The notes under the pieces were generated by a model, which saw only the letters and a program-made list of their open reading frames with translations, had not been told where the DNA came from and did not search any database. DNA of 64,000 nucleotides from an uncultured Bacteroidales bacterium (GTDB taxonomy: Bacteria > Bacteroidota > Bacteroidia > Bacteroidales > Paludibacteraceae). Positions 42,198 through 51,369 of this stretch are shown here, one piece after another. Positions within the stretch are counted from its first letter, which is position 1. The number at the start of each line of letters is the position of its first letter. The stretch spans positions 62,001-126,000 of the forward strand of contig CADBYS010000002.1 in assembly GCA_902798965.1 (NCBI GenBank), written 5' to 3'. The translations under genes were made by a program, and so were the position numbers.

Positions 42198-43652
42198 ATG
42201 CCACAATCATTAAAACAACAGACAGCAACAGGAATAAAGTGGAGTGCTATAGAGCGCTTTGCTAACCAACTGATGCATTTTGTTGTATCGGTTGTCTTAG
42301 CTCGTTTGTTGGCTCCTTCAACATTCGGATTGGTGAGTATGGTGACGATATTTATTGCTATATCCCGGGTGTTTGTAAATAGTGGTTTTGCACAAGCTTT
42401 GGTACGCAAACCCGATCGGACAGAGTTGGATAATTGTACGGCGTTCTATTTTAATATTGTTGTCGGTGCTGTATGCTATGCGTTGCTATACGTCTGTGCG
42501 CCATTGATAGCGAAGTTCTATAATGAGCCACTATTAACGCCAATCACACGTCTTGTTGGTATAACGGTTTTAATAAACTCCTTGATGGTTGTACAGCATG
42601 CGTTGCTTACTCTCAAGATGGATTTCAAAACCATATCTAAAGCTTCCGTTACAGCCTCTTTGTTAGCAGGTGGAATAGGTGTTTATTTGGCATGGGTGGG
42701 ATATGGTGTATGGGCACTGGTTACGATGCAGTTGATAGGCAGGTTTACCAATTTAATCTTAGTCTGGATTTTTGCCGGATGGCGTCCGAAATGGATGTTT
42801 TCGTGGGAGTCATTTAGAAATTTATGGGGATTCGGTAGCAAGTTATTGGCCTCCAGTTTGATAGATACAGTTTATAAAAATCTTAGAACGCTTATCATTG
42901 GTAAAGTCTATTCTGCTGCAGACTTGGGCTATTATGGCAAGGCTGCACACTACGCTGCCACTCCATCAGATTCTCTTACGGGGATAATTCAAAAGGTGGT
43001 ATATCCTGTGCTTTGCCGTTTGCAAGCGGATAAAGCGAAACTGGCGGATGTTTACAGACAGTTCATCAAATTGACAGTGTTTATTGTATTTCCACTAATG
43101 ATGGGGTTGGCCGGGGTTTCTCATTCGTTCATTATTGTGCTGTTAGGTGAGAAATGGGCGTTTTCAGGGGAACTGCTGATGATATGCTGTTTCAGTCACA
43201 TGCTTTATCCGGTACATGCTATCAATCTTAATCCCCTTCAGGCGCTTGGACGTTCTGATCTGTTTTTGCGTTTGGAAATAGTTAAGAAATTAGTAGGACT
43301 CGCGATATTGGCAGTGACTGTGCCATTTGGAGTGAAAATGATAGCAGTTGGTGCAGTTGTGTCATCGGTATTAGCTTTGTTTATCAATACATATTATACA
43401 GATGGATTGATTGGTGTAAGTATATGGGTTCAGTTGAAAGATATTGCCCCAACATTTTTCTTGTCGTTTGCTATGTTCGGGTGTATTATGCTGTTTAACT
43501 ACCTTGTTGACAATCTGTATCTCGAATTGTTAGGTGGCGTGGTGGTCGGTATGATTATCTATTTTGCCGGTGCACTTCTATTCAGATTCAAAGAATTATA
43601 TGAATTAAAAGATATTGTGATAAAGAATATTTTACATCAATCAAATGGCTGA
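42198..43652 (+). CDS. Polysaccharide repeat-unit flippase, Wzx/MATE-like
   Basis: It flips lipid-linked repeat units across the inner membrane. The ATG at 42198 (MPQSLKQQTATGIKWSAIERF) is preferred over a TTG at 42162. The 484-residue product has about 12-14 hydrophobic helices and the N-terminal pattern of the PST/MOP flippase family (AIERFANQLMHFVVSVVLARLLAPSTFGLVSMV). The last eight bases overlap the next gene's start, consistent with coupling. Substrate specificity cannot be read from sequence. Confidence 0.93.
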   Translation: MPQSLKQQTATGIKWSAIERFANQLMHFVVSVVLARLLAPSTFGLVSMVTIFIAISRVFVNSGFAQALVRKPDRTELDNCTAFYFNIVVGAVCYALLYVCAPLIAKFYNEPLLTPITRLVGITVLINSLMVVQHALLTLKMDFKTISKASVTASLLAGGIGVYLAWVGYGVWALVTMQLIGRFTNLILVWIFAGWRPKWMFSWESFRNLWGFGSKLLASSLIDTVYKNLRTLIIGKVYSAADLGYYGKAAHYAATPSDSLTGIIQKVVYPVLCRLQADKAKLADVYRQFIKLTVFIVFPLMMGLAGVSHSFIIVLLGEKWAFSGELLMICCFSHMLYPVHAINLNPLQALGRSDLFLRLEIVKKLVGLAILAVTVPFGVKMIAVGAVVSSVLALFINTYYTDGLIGVSIWVQLKDIAPTFFLSFAMFGCIMLFNYLVDNLYLELLGGVVVGMIIYFAGALLFRFKELYELKDIVIKNILHQSNG

Positions 43653-44751
43653 TAAAATTACTGTTACATCTCCGTTGCTCCCAAATATAGACGACTTCTA
43701 TGCATTGTTGAAGCAAGTATGGGATTCGAAGTGGATTACCAACAACGGCTCGTTTCATAAGCAGTTGGAGCAGGAACTGGCTGCGTATCTCAAAGTGCCG
43801 TACGTCAGTTTGTTCACTAATGGCACATTGCCATTAATAACCGCCTTGCAGGCGCTGCATATCTCCGGCGAGGTGATCACCACGCCGTATTCGTTCGTTG
43901 CAACGACGCATGCACTTTGGTGGAACGGTATCAAGCCGGTGTTTGTGGATATAGACCCGGCTACTGGCAATATTGATCCTAATAGAATAGAGGAAGCTAT
44001 TACATCAAAGACTTCGGCCATTATGCCGGTTCACGTGTACGGCAAGCCGTGTAACACCAAGCGTATTCAGGAGATAGCTGACAAGTATAGTTTGCGGGTT
44101 ATCTACGATGCTGCCCACGCATTCGGTGTGGAGGTAAACGGTAAAAGTATATTGAATGCCGGTGATTTGAGTACACTTTCGTTTCATGCCACCAAGGTGT
44201 ATAATACGATTGAGGGGGGGGCGATGATTATGCATGACGAGCAGACGAAGAAGCGAATTGATTATTTGAAGAATTTTGGCTTCGCTAATGAAACTACGGT
44301 GGTTGGACCGGGTATCAACTCCAAGGTCGATGAGGTGCGGGCTGCCTACGGTCTGCTGAATCTGAGGCAGGTGGATGCAGCGATTGAGGCGCGTCATCAA
44401 GTGGCAATCACATACCGTGAGGCGTTGCGTTCGGTCAAGGGTATTACATTCTTCGATGACATGCCTGGGGTTAAGCATAACTATAGTTACTTCCCAATAT
44501 TCGTGAATGCCGAGGAATATGGCTTGACGCGCGATGAACTCTACTTCAAGATGAAGGAGCAGAATGTACTCGGTCGTCGGTACTTCTACCCACTCATCAG
44601 TACGTTTTCCACATACCGCGGCTTGGAGTCTTCCCGCCCGGCTAACCTGCCGAATGCGCACAAAATGGCGGATTCGGTTATCTGCCTGCCGATGCATCAT
44701 TCATTGTTAAAAGAAGATATTGAGCGGGTCGTTGAATGTATTTATCAGTGA
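43645..44751 (+). CDS. DegT/DnrJ/EryC1-family PLP sugar aminotransferase
   Basis: The 368-residue product transfers an amino group from glutamate to a keto-sugar nucleotide. The PLP lysine is in STLSFHATKVYNTIEGGA, with the preceding VIYDAAHAFG and NGTLPLITALQAL motifs. NFGFANET and GINSKVDEVRAAYGLL are typical of the VioA/FdtB-like branch, which makes 3- or 4-amino-6-deoxy sugars. It overlaps the flippase by eight bases and is followed at once by a NeuD-like acyltransferase, a common pair for making N-acyl amino sugars. The exact sugar is unknown. Confidence 0.93.
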   Translation: MADKITVTSPLLPNIDDFYALLKQVWDSKWITNNGSFHKQLEQELAAYLKVPYVSLFTNGTLPLITALQALHISGEVITTPYSFVATTHALWWNGIKPVFVDIDPATGNIDPNRIEEAITSKTSAIMPVHVYGKPCNTKRIQEIADKYSLRVIYDAAHAFGVEVNGKSILNAGDLSTLSFHATKVYNTIEGGAMIMHDEQTKKRIDYLKNFGFANETTVVGPGINSKVDEVRAAYGLLNLRQVDAAIEARHQVAITYREALRSVKGITFFDDMPGVKHNYSYFPIFVNAEEYGLTRDELYFKMKEQNVLGRRYFYPLISTFSTYRGLESSRPANLPNAHKMADSVICLPMHHSLLKEDIERVVECIYQ

Positions 44752-44752
44752 T

Positions 44753-45394
44753 ATGAAAAATCTAATTATTATAGGTGCACGCGGATGGGGACGTGAGGTA
44801 TATGCTGCTGCTATATCATGTGCTGCATATCGTCATGGTGAATATGCTGTCAAGGGGTTTCTTGATAGTGATGAACATGCTTTCGATGGTTTGCAGGGGG
44901 ATTATCCACCAATTTTAGGAGATGTGGAAACATATATAATACAGCCCGATGATATCTTTTTTGTGGCGATGGGTGAACCCAAATGGAGAAAGTATTATGC
45001 CGAGCTCATAGAACGCAAAGGTGGACATTTCATGACGATAATATGTGATACGGCAAGAGTTGTTCCAACGGCGACAATCGGGGACGGATCGTTTGTTTCA
45101 TATAATTCGATAGTTTCTGATGGTGTGGTTTTAGGGCAACACGTGGTGATTCATGCAGGTGCTATAATAGGGCATGATGTGCATATTGGATGTTATGGTA
45201 CATTAGAGGCACTTGCTTTTGTAGGTGGCAAAGCTGAAATAGGAGACGAAAGCATATTGCATGTAAGAGCAACACTTATTAGGCACAAAAGGATAGGTAA
45301 ACGCGTTGAAGTTGGAGCACATAGCCTTGTAATGCGGAATCTTCAGGATGACGTGCATGTGTTTGGAAATCCGGCGCGTAAAGTGGAATGGTAA
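44753..45394 (+). CDS. NeuD/PglD-like sugar N- or O-acyltransferase (hexapeptide repeat)
   Basis: The start at 44753 (MKNLIIIGARGWGREVY) follows the aminotransferase stop by one base. The 213-residue product has a Rossmann-like N-terminal half (about 1-85: GARGWGREV, KGFLDSDEHAFDG) and a left-handed beta-helix of hexapeptide repeats (about 100-205: GDGSFVSYNSIVSDGVVLG, HIGCYGTLEALAFVGGKAEIG). PglD and NeuD relatives acylate sugar amines or hydroxyls with acyl-CoA or acyl-ACP. Its position next to the aminotransferase makes it a candidate to transfer the acyl group made by the cassette at 47.5-54 kb. This is inference. Confidence 0.9.
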   Translation: MKNLIIIGARGWGREVYAAAISCAAYRHGEYAVKGFLDSDEHAFDGLQGDYPPILGDVETYIIQPDDIFFVAMGEPKWRKYYAELIERKGGHFMTIICDTARVVPTATIGDGSFVSYNSIVSDGVVLGQHVVIHAGAIIGHDVHIGCYGTLEALAFVGGKAEIGDESILHVRATLIRHKRIGKRVEVGAHSLVMRNLQDDVHVFGNPARKVEW

Positions 45395-46338
45395 AAATAT
45401 ATATGCTTATGAAAACTCGCAGAATTCGTCAGTTCATTCAGTATGGTTGGAAACATGCTACATGGGTTAGCAATGAATACTATGGAGGTAAGAAGAAAAT
45501 ACCTGTACTGTTTGATATAGTGAGATGTTTTTGCAAATATTCAATGTGGAGCAATCAATATGTAGCAAACAAGATGTATGCGATAGATAGTGTGGAACGT
45601 GAAAGGATAGGATCTCAATTGCTTGAGCGGAATAAGAAACGCGATGAATGGGTGCAGAGTTGCATTGATAATCGACGTTTCTTGGCTAAATACTCCGCAT
45701 TTGAGCGTGAAACTTCTTTGGAAAAACATAATCAAAGAGGTAATGCGTATGCAAAATACTATCATACAGGAAATGGACTATTCGTAGAATATGGAGTAAT
45801 GATAATGTCGCAGCATTATATTACAGGAAACTTAGTAATTAAAAATAATGTACTAATCGGTAGAAACGCAGATGTTGATTATACAGGCGATCTGGTTGTA
45901 GGAAATGGAGTTTCTATTTCAGAGGGAGTTAAAATCCTGACCCATCGTCATGACTTGGAGTCCCAAATTGTGACTGGAGGGGAGAAAAAAACAGAAACAG
46001 ATATTTTTCATGGTTGCACCCCAACTCCGCTGGAGATAGAGGACTTTGTATGGATAGGTGCGAGAGCTACAATCATGCCGGGAACAACTCTAATAGGCAG
46101 GGGTGCAGTAATTTCTGCAAATACCGTTGTTTCACAAAAAATACCTCCGTATGCCATCGTGCAAGGATTTCCTGCAAAGATTGTGGGCTTTCGTTTTACA
46201 CCTGAAGTTGCAGCGGAATTTGAGCGGAACAATTATCCTGAGGAGGAACGCATTCCTATCGAAATACTAAAAGAGAATTATACAAAATATTTCAATAAGG
46301 AAAGAAGAAAAGAAATACGTCAGTTTTTAAAAATGTAA
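45388..46338 (+). CDS. Hexapeptide-repeat acyltransferase, paralogue 1 of 3
   Basis: The 316-residue product overlaps the preceding stop by seven bases; ATGs at 45403 and 45409 are alternatives. The N-terminal ~125 residues are helical and basic (RRIRQFIQYGWKHA). The rest is a LbH acetyltransferase domain of the maltose/serine O-acetyltransferase type (YTGDLVVGNGVSISEGVKILTHRHD, EDFVWIGARATIMPGTTLIGRGAVISANTVV, IPPYAIVQGFPAKIVGF). The C-terminus ends ERRKEIRQFLKM. It is strongly similar to the next gene and, less closely, to the one at 49691. It probably O-acetylates a sugar of the repeat unit. The DNA here is noticeably AT-rich. Confidence 0.9.
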   Translation: MVKIYMLMKTRRIRQFIQYGWKHATWVSNEYYGGKKKIPVLFDIVRCFCKYSMWSNQYVANKMYAIDSVERERIGSQLLERNKKRDEWVQSCIDNRRFLAKYSAFERETSLEKHNQRGNAYAKYYHTGNGLFVEYGVMIMSQHYITGNLVIKNNVLIGRNADVDYTGDLVVGNGVSISEGVKILTHRHDLESQIVTGGEKKTETDIFHGCTPTPLEIEDFVWIGARATIMPGTTLIGRGAVISANTVVSQKIPPYAIVQGFPAKIVGFRFTPEVAAEFERNNYPEEERIPIEILKENYTKYFNKERRKEIRQFLKM

Positions 46339-46347
46339 AATAATAAT

Positions 46348-47280
46348 ATGTATCATTCAGAAACTCAGCGCTTCTTTTTAGCGTTATATTACGGATGGCA
46401 GCATGCTGGAGATTTGGCAAAAACAAATCCCCATTCGAGGCTGTGGTTTTATTTTGACATACTTCATTATTTCTTTAAGTATGGATTAGGGAGTCATCGA
46501 TATATTCTATACCAATTTGATAAGAAAACTAAAGAAGAGAAAGAATCTGCAGGAAGAATGTTTTACAAAAAAGTCTTTGTCGGACGAAAAGAGGCAGATA
46601 AACAGCGGAAATTTATTGCAAAATGGTCCAATATCAAATATCAGACTACGTCATGGCAGCAGCATCGCAGAAATGTAGCATATCGGAGTTTTTTTAAAAC
46701 GGGTGAAGATTTATATGTGGAATATGATGTAACAATATATAATTATCACCGTCAGAAAGGTAATTTTATAGTGGGGCAGAAAGTGTTTTTGGGGCGAGCC
46801 TGTGATATTGACATTACTGGTGACTTAACGATTAAAGATGGAGCGGCCATTTCTGAGGGTGCAAAAATTCTTACACACAGGCACGATTCCTCAGAGTATT
46901 TGTATACGCGTGAAATAGAGGCGGTTGAAGTAAAAGATTTTGACATAACTAAGTCATGTATTCAAACTCCACTGATTATAAATGAAAGAGCATGGATCGG
47001 TGCGCGTGCCATTGTATTACCCGGGGTGGCAGAAATAGGTCGCTTGTCCATAATCGGGTCGGGGAGTGTAGTCGAAAAGAAAGTCCCTCCGTATGCAATC
47101 GTGAAAGGAAATCCGGCGAAGGTTGTCGGATTCAGATGCACTCCGGAAGAGGCAGTCGCATTTGAGGAAGCATATTTCCCACCGGAACGTCGAATTCCTT
47201 ACGAAGTGCTGAAAGCTAATTATGACAAATATTTCAATGCCGAGCGTCGAAAAGAGATCCGTCAGTGGCTGAAGTATTGA
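46348..47280 (+). CDS. Hexapeptide-repeat acyltransferase, paralogue 2 of 3
   Basis: The 310-residue product has the same plan as its upstream neighbour: a helical N-terminus (FFLALYYGWQHAGDL), a LbH domain (ITGDLTIKDGAAISEGAKILTHRHD, ERAWIGARAIVLPGVAEIG, VPPYAIVKGNPAKVVGF) and the end ERRKEIRQWLKY. The two genes are nine bases apart and must be a tandem duplication that has since diverged. It is a likely O-acetyltransferase of the polysaccharide. A 286-bp gap with an internal promoter follows. Confidence 0.9.
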   Translation: MYHSETQRFFLALYYGWQHAGDLAKTNPHSRLWFYFDILHYFFKYGLGSHRYILYQFDKKTKEEKESAGRMFYKKVFVGRKEADKQRKFIAKWSNIKYQTTSWQQHRRNVAYRSFFKTGEDLYVEYDVTIYNYHRQKGNFIVGQKVFLGRACDIDITGDLTIKDGAAISEGAKILTHRHDSSEYLYTREIEAVEVKDFDITKSCIQTPLIINERAWIGARAIVLPGVAEIGRLSIIGSGSVVEKKVPPYAIVKGNPAKVVGFRCTPEEAVAFEEAYFPPERRIPYEVLKANYDKYFNAERRKEIRQWLKY

Positions 47281-47454
47281 TGCATGGAATGAGTATGAAT
47301 AATAGTAGATAAAGTATATATGACGAAATGGTAGTGGAGATTTGTGGCACTTATTGAGCATATGCTAGTAAAAATGGAAAAATGGTGATATTGTCACAAG
47401 AATGTGCATAATTTTATTTTCTTTTTGAAAAAATATTACTTTTGGCATTATTTA

Positions 47455-47486
47455 GTTGCAAATATGAAAACTTATTTGTAACTTTG
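47455..47486 (+). promoter_or_regulatory. Internal promoter before the acyl-synthesis cassette
   Basis: GTTG (47455-47458), 20 bases, TAACTTTG (47479-47486). The -7 box is perfect and the -33 box has one change. It lies 80 bases before the first ACP gene in the only long gap of the downstream locus, so the cassette may be transcribed separately. Confidence 0.65.
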
Positions 47487-47566
47487 GGGCGAAAAACGTA
47501 AGGTGCATAATATTGTCGCCCTAAAGAAGATAGTAATAGAATAATTAACCCCCAAAAATAGCAAAT

Positions 47567-47797
47567 ATGGAACTTAATGAATTTGTAGCTCACTTTGCTG
47601 AGCAGTTTGAAGAAACGGATGCAAGTGAATTCACTCCTGCAACCAAGTATCATGAATTGGATGAATGGTCTTCTCTCGTAGGACTGAGCATTATCGCCAT
47701 GGTGGATGAAGAATATGGCGTAGCTCTCAAAGGAAACGACGTAAAATCATCCGTAACGATTGAGGATTTGTTTAACGTTGTCAAAGAGCGTCAGTAA
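47567..47797 (+). CDS. Acyl carrier protein 1 of the polysaccharide-locus cassette
   Basis: The 76-residue product has the four-helix ACP pattern. The phosphopantetheine site is Ser36 in LDEWSSLVGL (the usual DSL reads SSL). The gene overlaps the KAS-III-like gene by one base. Housekeeping AcpP genes sit with fab genes, so this is a dedicated carrier for a locus-specific acyl group. It would need a phosphopantetheinyl transferase encoded elsewhere. Confidence 0.9.
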   Translation: MELNEFVAHFAEQFEETDASEFTPATKYHELDEWSSLVGLSIIAMVDEEYGVALKGNDVKSSVTIEDLFNVVKERQ

Positions 47798-48855
47798 TGG
47801 CATTTCTTCATTTGCGCGATGTCCGCATTGCGGGCATCGCGGCTGGTGTGCCACGGCAGGTGAGAAATAATATTGAAGCTGCCGGCTTGAATTTCTCATC
47901 GGACTATTCGCCGGAAGACTATGTAAAATCAACAGGAATATTAGAGACGCATGTATCTCCTACGTTATGTGCATCTGACTTGTGCTATCATGCAGCAGAG
48001 AAACTGATAGCCGATTTGGCATGGTCCAAAGATGAGATACAGGCTTTGGTATTTGTTAGCCAGCATCCGGATTATATATTACCAGCAACATCGTGTATTC
48101 TCCAAGACAGATTAGGCTTGTCGAAGGAGTGTTATGCAACGGATTGTGGATTAGGTTGTAGTGGATGGGTGTATGGCTTGAGCGAAATATGCGCCTTAAT
48201 GGCGACTGGAGAGATTAAGAAAGCTCTGCTGTGTGTCGGGGATGCGAAGCGCCGGGTTGCCGGTTGGGATAATGATCCTCTGTTCGGATGGGCAGGAACA
48301 GTTACTGCGTTAGAGTACCAACAAGGAGCAGAAGGAATGATGTTCCATCTTGGGACGGATGGCAGCGGATACGATGCGATATTTGTGCCTGATGGCGGGG
48401 CGAGAACTCCCATGTCACCTGATTCTTTCAAATATGAGGAAGTTGACGGGCGTCAGTATCATCGCGGAATGAGTCGTATGAAGGGCATGGATGTCTTCTC
48501 GTTTGGCATATCTACAGCTCCAAAATCCGTGAAAGCGTTAGCGGAGCATTATGGCTTCGATTATTTGGATTCGGACTTCTTCGTATTCCATCAAGCGAAT
48601 ATGAAGATGAATGCTCTAATCACCAAGAAGTTAAGACTTCCTCAAGAGAAGGTTCCTTCTTCGTTATATCATTTTGGTAATACTTCATCCGCGTCTATCC
48701 CATTGACCATTGTTACTCAGTTACAAGGACAAGTTCAAGAACGCAAGCGTTTTCTATGTTGTGGATTCGGTGTCGGATTGAGTTGGGGCACAGTGGCATT
48801 CTTAACGGAGAATTTGGTTATGCCGGAAGTGGTTTTGGTTGATGAAATAGAGTAA
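47797..48855 (+). CDS. 3-oxoacyl-ACP synthase III (KAS III)-like enzyme 1
   Basis: The 352-residue thiolase-fold product has the catalytic Cys121 in DCGLGCSGWVYG, the His in FFVFHQANMKMN and the Asn in HFGNTSSASIP, the FabH Cys-His-Asn triad. FabH-type enzymes condense an acyl-CoA starter with malonyl-ACP. Together with the adjacent ACP and SDR it would form a beta-ketoacyl unit on the dedicated carrier. It is homologous to the second KAS III-like protein at 53013 but clearly diverged. Confidence 0.92.
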   Translation: MAFLHLRDVRIAGIAAGVPRQVRNNIEAAGLNFSSDYSPEDYVKSTGILETHVSPTLCASDLCYHAAEKLIADLAWSKDEIQALVFVSQHPDYILPATSCILQDRLGLSKECYATDCGLGCSGWVYGLSEICALMATGEIKKALLCVGDAKRRVAGWDNDPLFGWAGTVTALEYQQGAEGMMFHLGTDGSGYDAIFVPDGGARTPMSPDSFKYEEVDGRQYHRGMSRMKGMDVFSFGISTAPKSVKALAEHYGFDYLDSDFFVFHQANMKMNALITKKLRLPQEKVPSSLYHFGNTSSASIPLTIVTQLQGQVQERKRFLCCGFGVGLSWGTVAFLTENLVMPEVVLVDEIE

Positions 48856-48864
48856 TACGTCATT

Positions 48865-49632
48865 ATGAACGAAAATCCATTGTATAATCCATATTCCCTA
48901 AAAGGGAAAACCGTTCTAATTACAGGCGCTTCTTCGGGCATTGGAAGGGCGACTGCTGTTGCATGCTCCAAGATGGGGGCAAATGTGGTTATTACAGGTC
49001 GCAATATTGAGCGTTTACATCAAACGTATGAGCAATTGGATGCGATAGCTACGCATTATCAATATGCCGGAGACTTGACGCGACAAGAGGATCTTGAACG
49101 TCTTGTAGAAGAAGTGCCGGTGTTGGATGGCTTGGTAAACAATGCAGGGATATCCTATACGAAGCCGATCGGTTTCTTGAAACCCGATGATATACGTAGA
49201 GTGTATGAAGCAAACTTGTACGCCCCGATGCTGCTAACCAACAACTTGTTGAAAAAGAAAAAAATAGCGAAGGGTGCATCTGTTGTCTTTATGTCTTCTA
49301 CTGCTGCATTCGGGTGCAGCAATGCTAATTCCACGTACGGGACATCGAAAGCAGCTTTGTCGGATTTTATGCATTACTGCAATAAAGAAATTACCCCTGT
49401 CCGACATATACGTTTTAATGCCATCCATCCGGGTATGGTGCGCACGGAATTGGTCGCTAACTTGACTTTTACGGAAGAGGAACTGCAAAAAGATATGGCA
49501 CGTTATCCCCTTGGAAGATACGGCGAACCAGTTGATATAGCCAATGCGGTCGTGTTCTTGCTGTCTGACGCATCGTCATGGATATCCGGTGTGAGCTTAA
49601 TCGTGGATGGAGGCTTGATGAATAGAGTTTGA
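48865..49632 (+). CDS. SDR-family oxidoreductase 1 (FabG-like)
   Basis: The 255-residue classical SDR has the cofactor site ITGASSGIGRATA, the structural NNAG, the catalytic Ser in FMSSTAAFG and the YGTSK Tyr-Lys pair. The end SSWISGVSLIVDGGL is FabG-like. In this context it would reduce a 3-oxoacyl-ACP to the 3-hydroxyacyl form. It starts ten bases after the KAS III-like gene. A sugar-nucleotide substrate is the main alternative. Confidence 0.9.
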   Translation: MNENPLYNPYSLKGKTVLITGASSGIGRATAVACSKMGANVVITGRNIERLHQTYEQLDAIATHYQYAGDLTRQEDLERLVEEVPVLDGLVNNAGISYTKPIGFLKPDDIRRVYEANLYAPMLLTNNLLKKKKIAKGASVVFMSSTAAFGCSNANSTYGTSKAALSDFMHYCNKEITPVRHIRFNAIHPGMVRTELVANLTFTEEELQKDMARYPLGRYGEPVDIANAVVFLLSDASSWISGVSLIVDGGLMNRV

Positions 49633-49690
49633 TTGGCGTAATTTAATAGTTTGTAGAATCGCTGGAATAGAAGGCACATTCAAAATAGAA

Positions 49691-50554
49691 ATGAAGTTAA
49701 AGCCGATAGCCAAAATCAGATTCCTGCTCCGTGCAATCCAACGCACATGTGTTGTATTGTACAGGAAGCGTTCCATTCGATTTTTCTCGGAATACAAACG
49801 GATGATAAAAACATGTTTGTGGCTTGAGAAAGGCTCACAGGAGTATTTGAATCGACAATTTTTCAATATGTCTGATGAAGAGTTGCGCAAAATATATGAC
49901 AATGAGGTGAAAGAGAAAGTTGAGAAAAGAATATGGCTACAGAATCACCGTAGAAGAATGTATATTTTAAGTAAGTATGGGGCGCCGGAATATAGTACTA
50001 CGCAAAAGAAAGTACGTGAACGAGTGGATGCGTATGAAAAAGAGTTTGGAATCCCTAAAGATTGTTCGCTGCAATGGAATGTATCAATTACTTGTCAACA
50101 TTCACGAATGGGATTGTTAAAAATCGGGCATCATGTCATTCTTTGCCGAGATGTTGATCTTGATTTTACGGGTAATTTGATCATCGAGGATTATGCGTGG
50201 TTTGCCGAAGGGGTAAAGGTGATTACACATAATCATAAAGTTGGGCTTCAAGAGGATTACGATTGTATTCCGACATCAGTTGTGATAAGGGATCATGCGC
50301 ATATCTTTGCTAGAGCAGTGATAATGCCACAAGCTGCTGAAATAGGACGGCATTCTGTAGTTGCAACAGGTGCAATTGTAGTTAAGCAGGTGCCTCCGTA
50401 TGCTATTGTAGCCGGTGTTCCTGCCAAAGTGTTGAAATTTGTCGCATCTGCGGACGAAATTTCGAAATATGAGGCAGAGCATTATCCACTAGAGCAACGC
50501 ATTCCTATAGATGTGCTTAGGGAAAATGAGAAAAAGTACATAAGTAAATCGTGA
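49691..50554 (+). CDS. Hexapeptide-repeat acyltransferase, paralogue 3 of 3
   Basis: The 287-residue product has a helical N-terminus and a LbH domain (DFTGNLIIEDYAWFAEGVKVITHNH, IFARAVIMPQAAEIGRHSVVATGAIVV, VPPYAIVAGVPAKVLKF). It is related to the pair at 45388 and 46348 but shorter and lacks the ERRKEIRQ ending. It lies between the two SDR genes of the acyl cassette, so it may be the transferase that moves the finished acyl chain onto the sugar. NeuD-like 44753 is the competing candidate. This is inference from position only. Confidence 0.88.
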   Translation: MKLKPIAKIRFLLRAIQRTCVVLYRKRSIRFFSEYKRMIKTCLWLEKGSQEYLNRQFFNMSDEELRKIYDNEVKEKVEKRIWLQNHRRRMYILSKYGAPEYSTTQKKVRERVDAYEKEFGIPKDCSLQWNVSITCQHSRMGLLKIGHHVILCRDVDLDFTGNLIIEDYAWFAEGVKVITHNHKVGLQEDYDCIPTSVVIRDHAHIFARAVIMPQAAEIGRHSVVATGAIVVKQVPPYAIVAGVPAKVLKFVASADEISKYEAEHYPLEQRIPIDVLRENEKKYISKS

Positions 50555-50599
50555 TGAAGGCATTTTGATGATTATAATAATTGATTAATAATATTGATT

Positions 50600-51343
50600 A
50601 TGAATATATTAGATAATAAAGTCGCAATTGTGACTGGTGCTGCTCAAGGTATTGGGTGGCGCATCGCTAAACAATTCGCATCGGACGGTGCTATCGTCTA
50701 TGCCTGTGATAGACAAAATTTGGATGATGCAAAATTACAGGAATTTCAGAATGCAGGCATTCACTATGTCGCATTTGATGTAACGGATGCTGCTGCTATG
50801 AAGCAAGCAATGATGTCTATTTATAAGGCACAAGGACGTATTGATTGCTTGGTTAATAATGCAGGAGTTGTTTTCAATCGCAAAATTGGTATGATTGTGC
50901 GTGAGGAAACAGAATTGATGTTTCGTATTAATGTGATAGCGGTTCTAGAACTAATTCAACTGGTTAGTCGTTTAATGGTACGCAACGGAGGAGGAAATAT
51001 TATTAATATCGCATCGGTAACAGCTCAACTCGGTTCGCCGGGACAAGTGGCATATTCAGCGACAAAAGGTGCGATTATTGCATTGACGAAATCCGCAGCT
51101 AAAGAGTTGGCATCGCAAAATATTAGGGTGAATGCTGTTGCCCCGGGAATAGTCCAGACGGAACGATTTGCAGAATTGTACGAATCAGATGGCAGTAAAA
51201 TCGACCAACGTATTTCTCGGATTGCATTGGGGCGGCTCGGAACTCCAGAGGATATTGCTAATGCATGTACGTTCCTTGCATCTGATAGGGCAAGTTATAT
51301 ATCTGGAGAGATCCTTGGCGTAAACGGATGTGCTTCAATATGA
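50600..51343 (+). CDS. SDR-family oxidoreductase 2 (FabG-like)
   Basis: The ATG at 50600 (MNILDNKVAIVTGAAQGIGW) is preferred over a TTG six bases upstream. The 247-residue product has TGAAQGIG, NNAGVVFNRK, the catalytic Ser in IASVTAQLG and YSATKGAI, and ends SYISGEILGVNGCASI. It is a close FabG type, so a ketoreductase acting on acyl-ACP is likely. It supplies the second reduction step of the cassette. Confidence 0.92.
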   Translation: MNILDNKVAIVTGAAQGIGWRIAKQFASDGAIVYACDRQNLDDAKLQEFQNAGIHYVAFDVTDAAAMKQAMMSIYKAQGRIDCLVNNAGVVFNRKIGMIVREETELMFRINVIAVLELIQLVSRLMVRNGGGNIINIASVTAQLGSPGQVAYSATKGAIIALTKSAAKELASQNIRVNAVAPGIVQTERFAELYESDGSKIDQRISRIALGRLGTPEDIANACTFLASDRASYISGEILGVNGCASI

Positions 51344-51369
51344 TGTCTGGTGTTTAAGATAGTTGCCTT

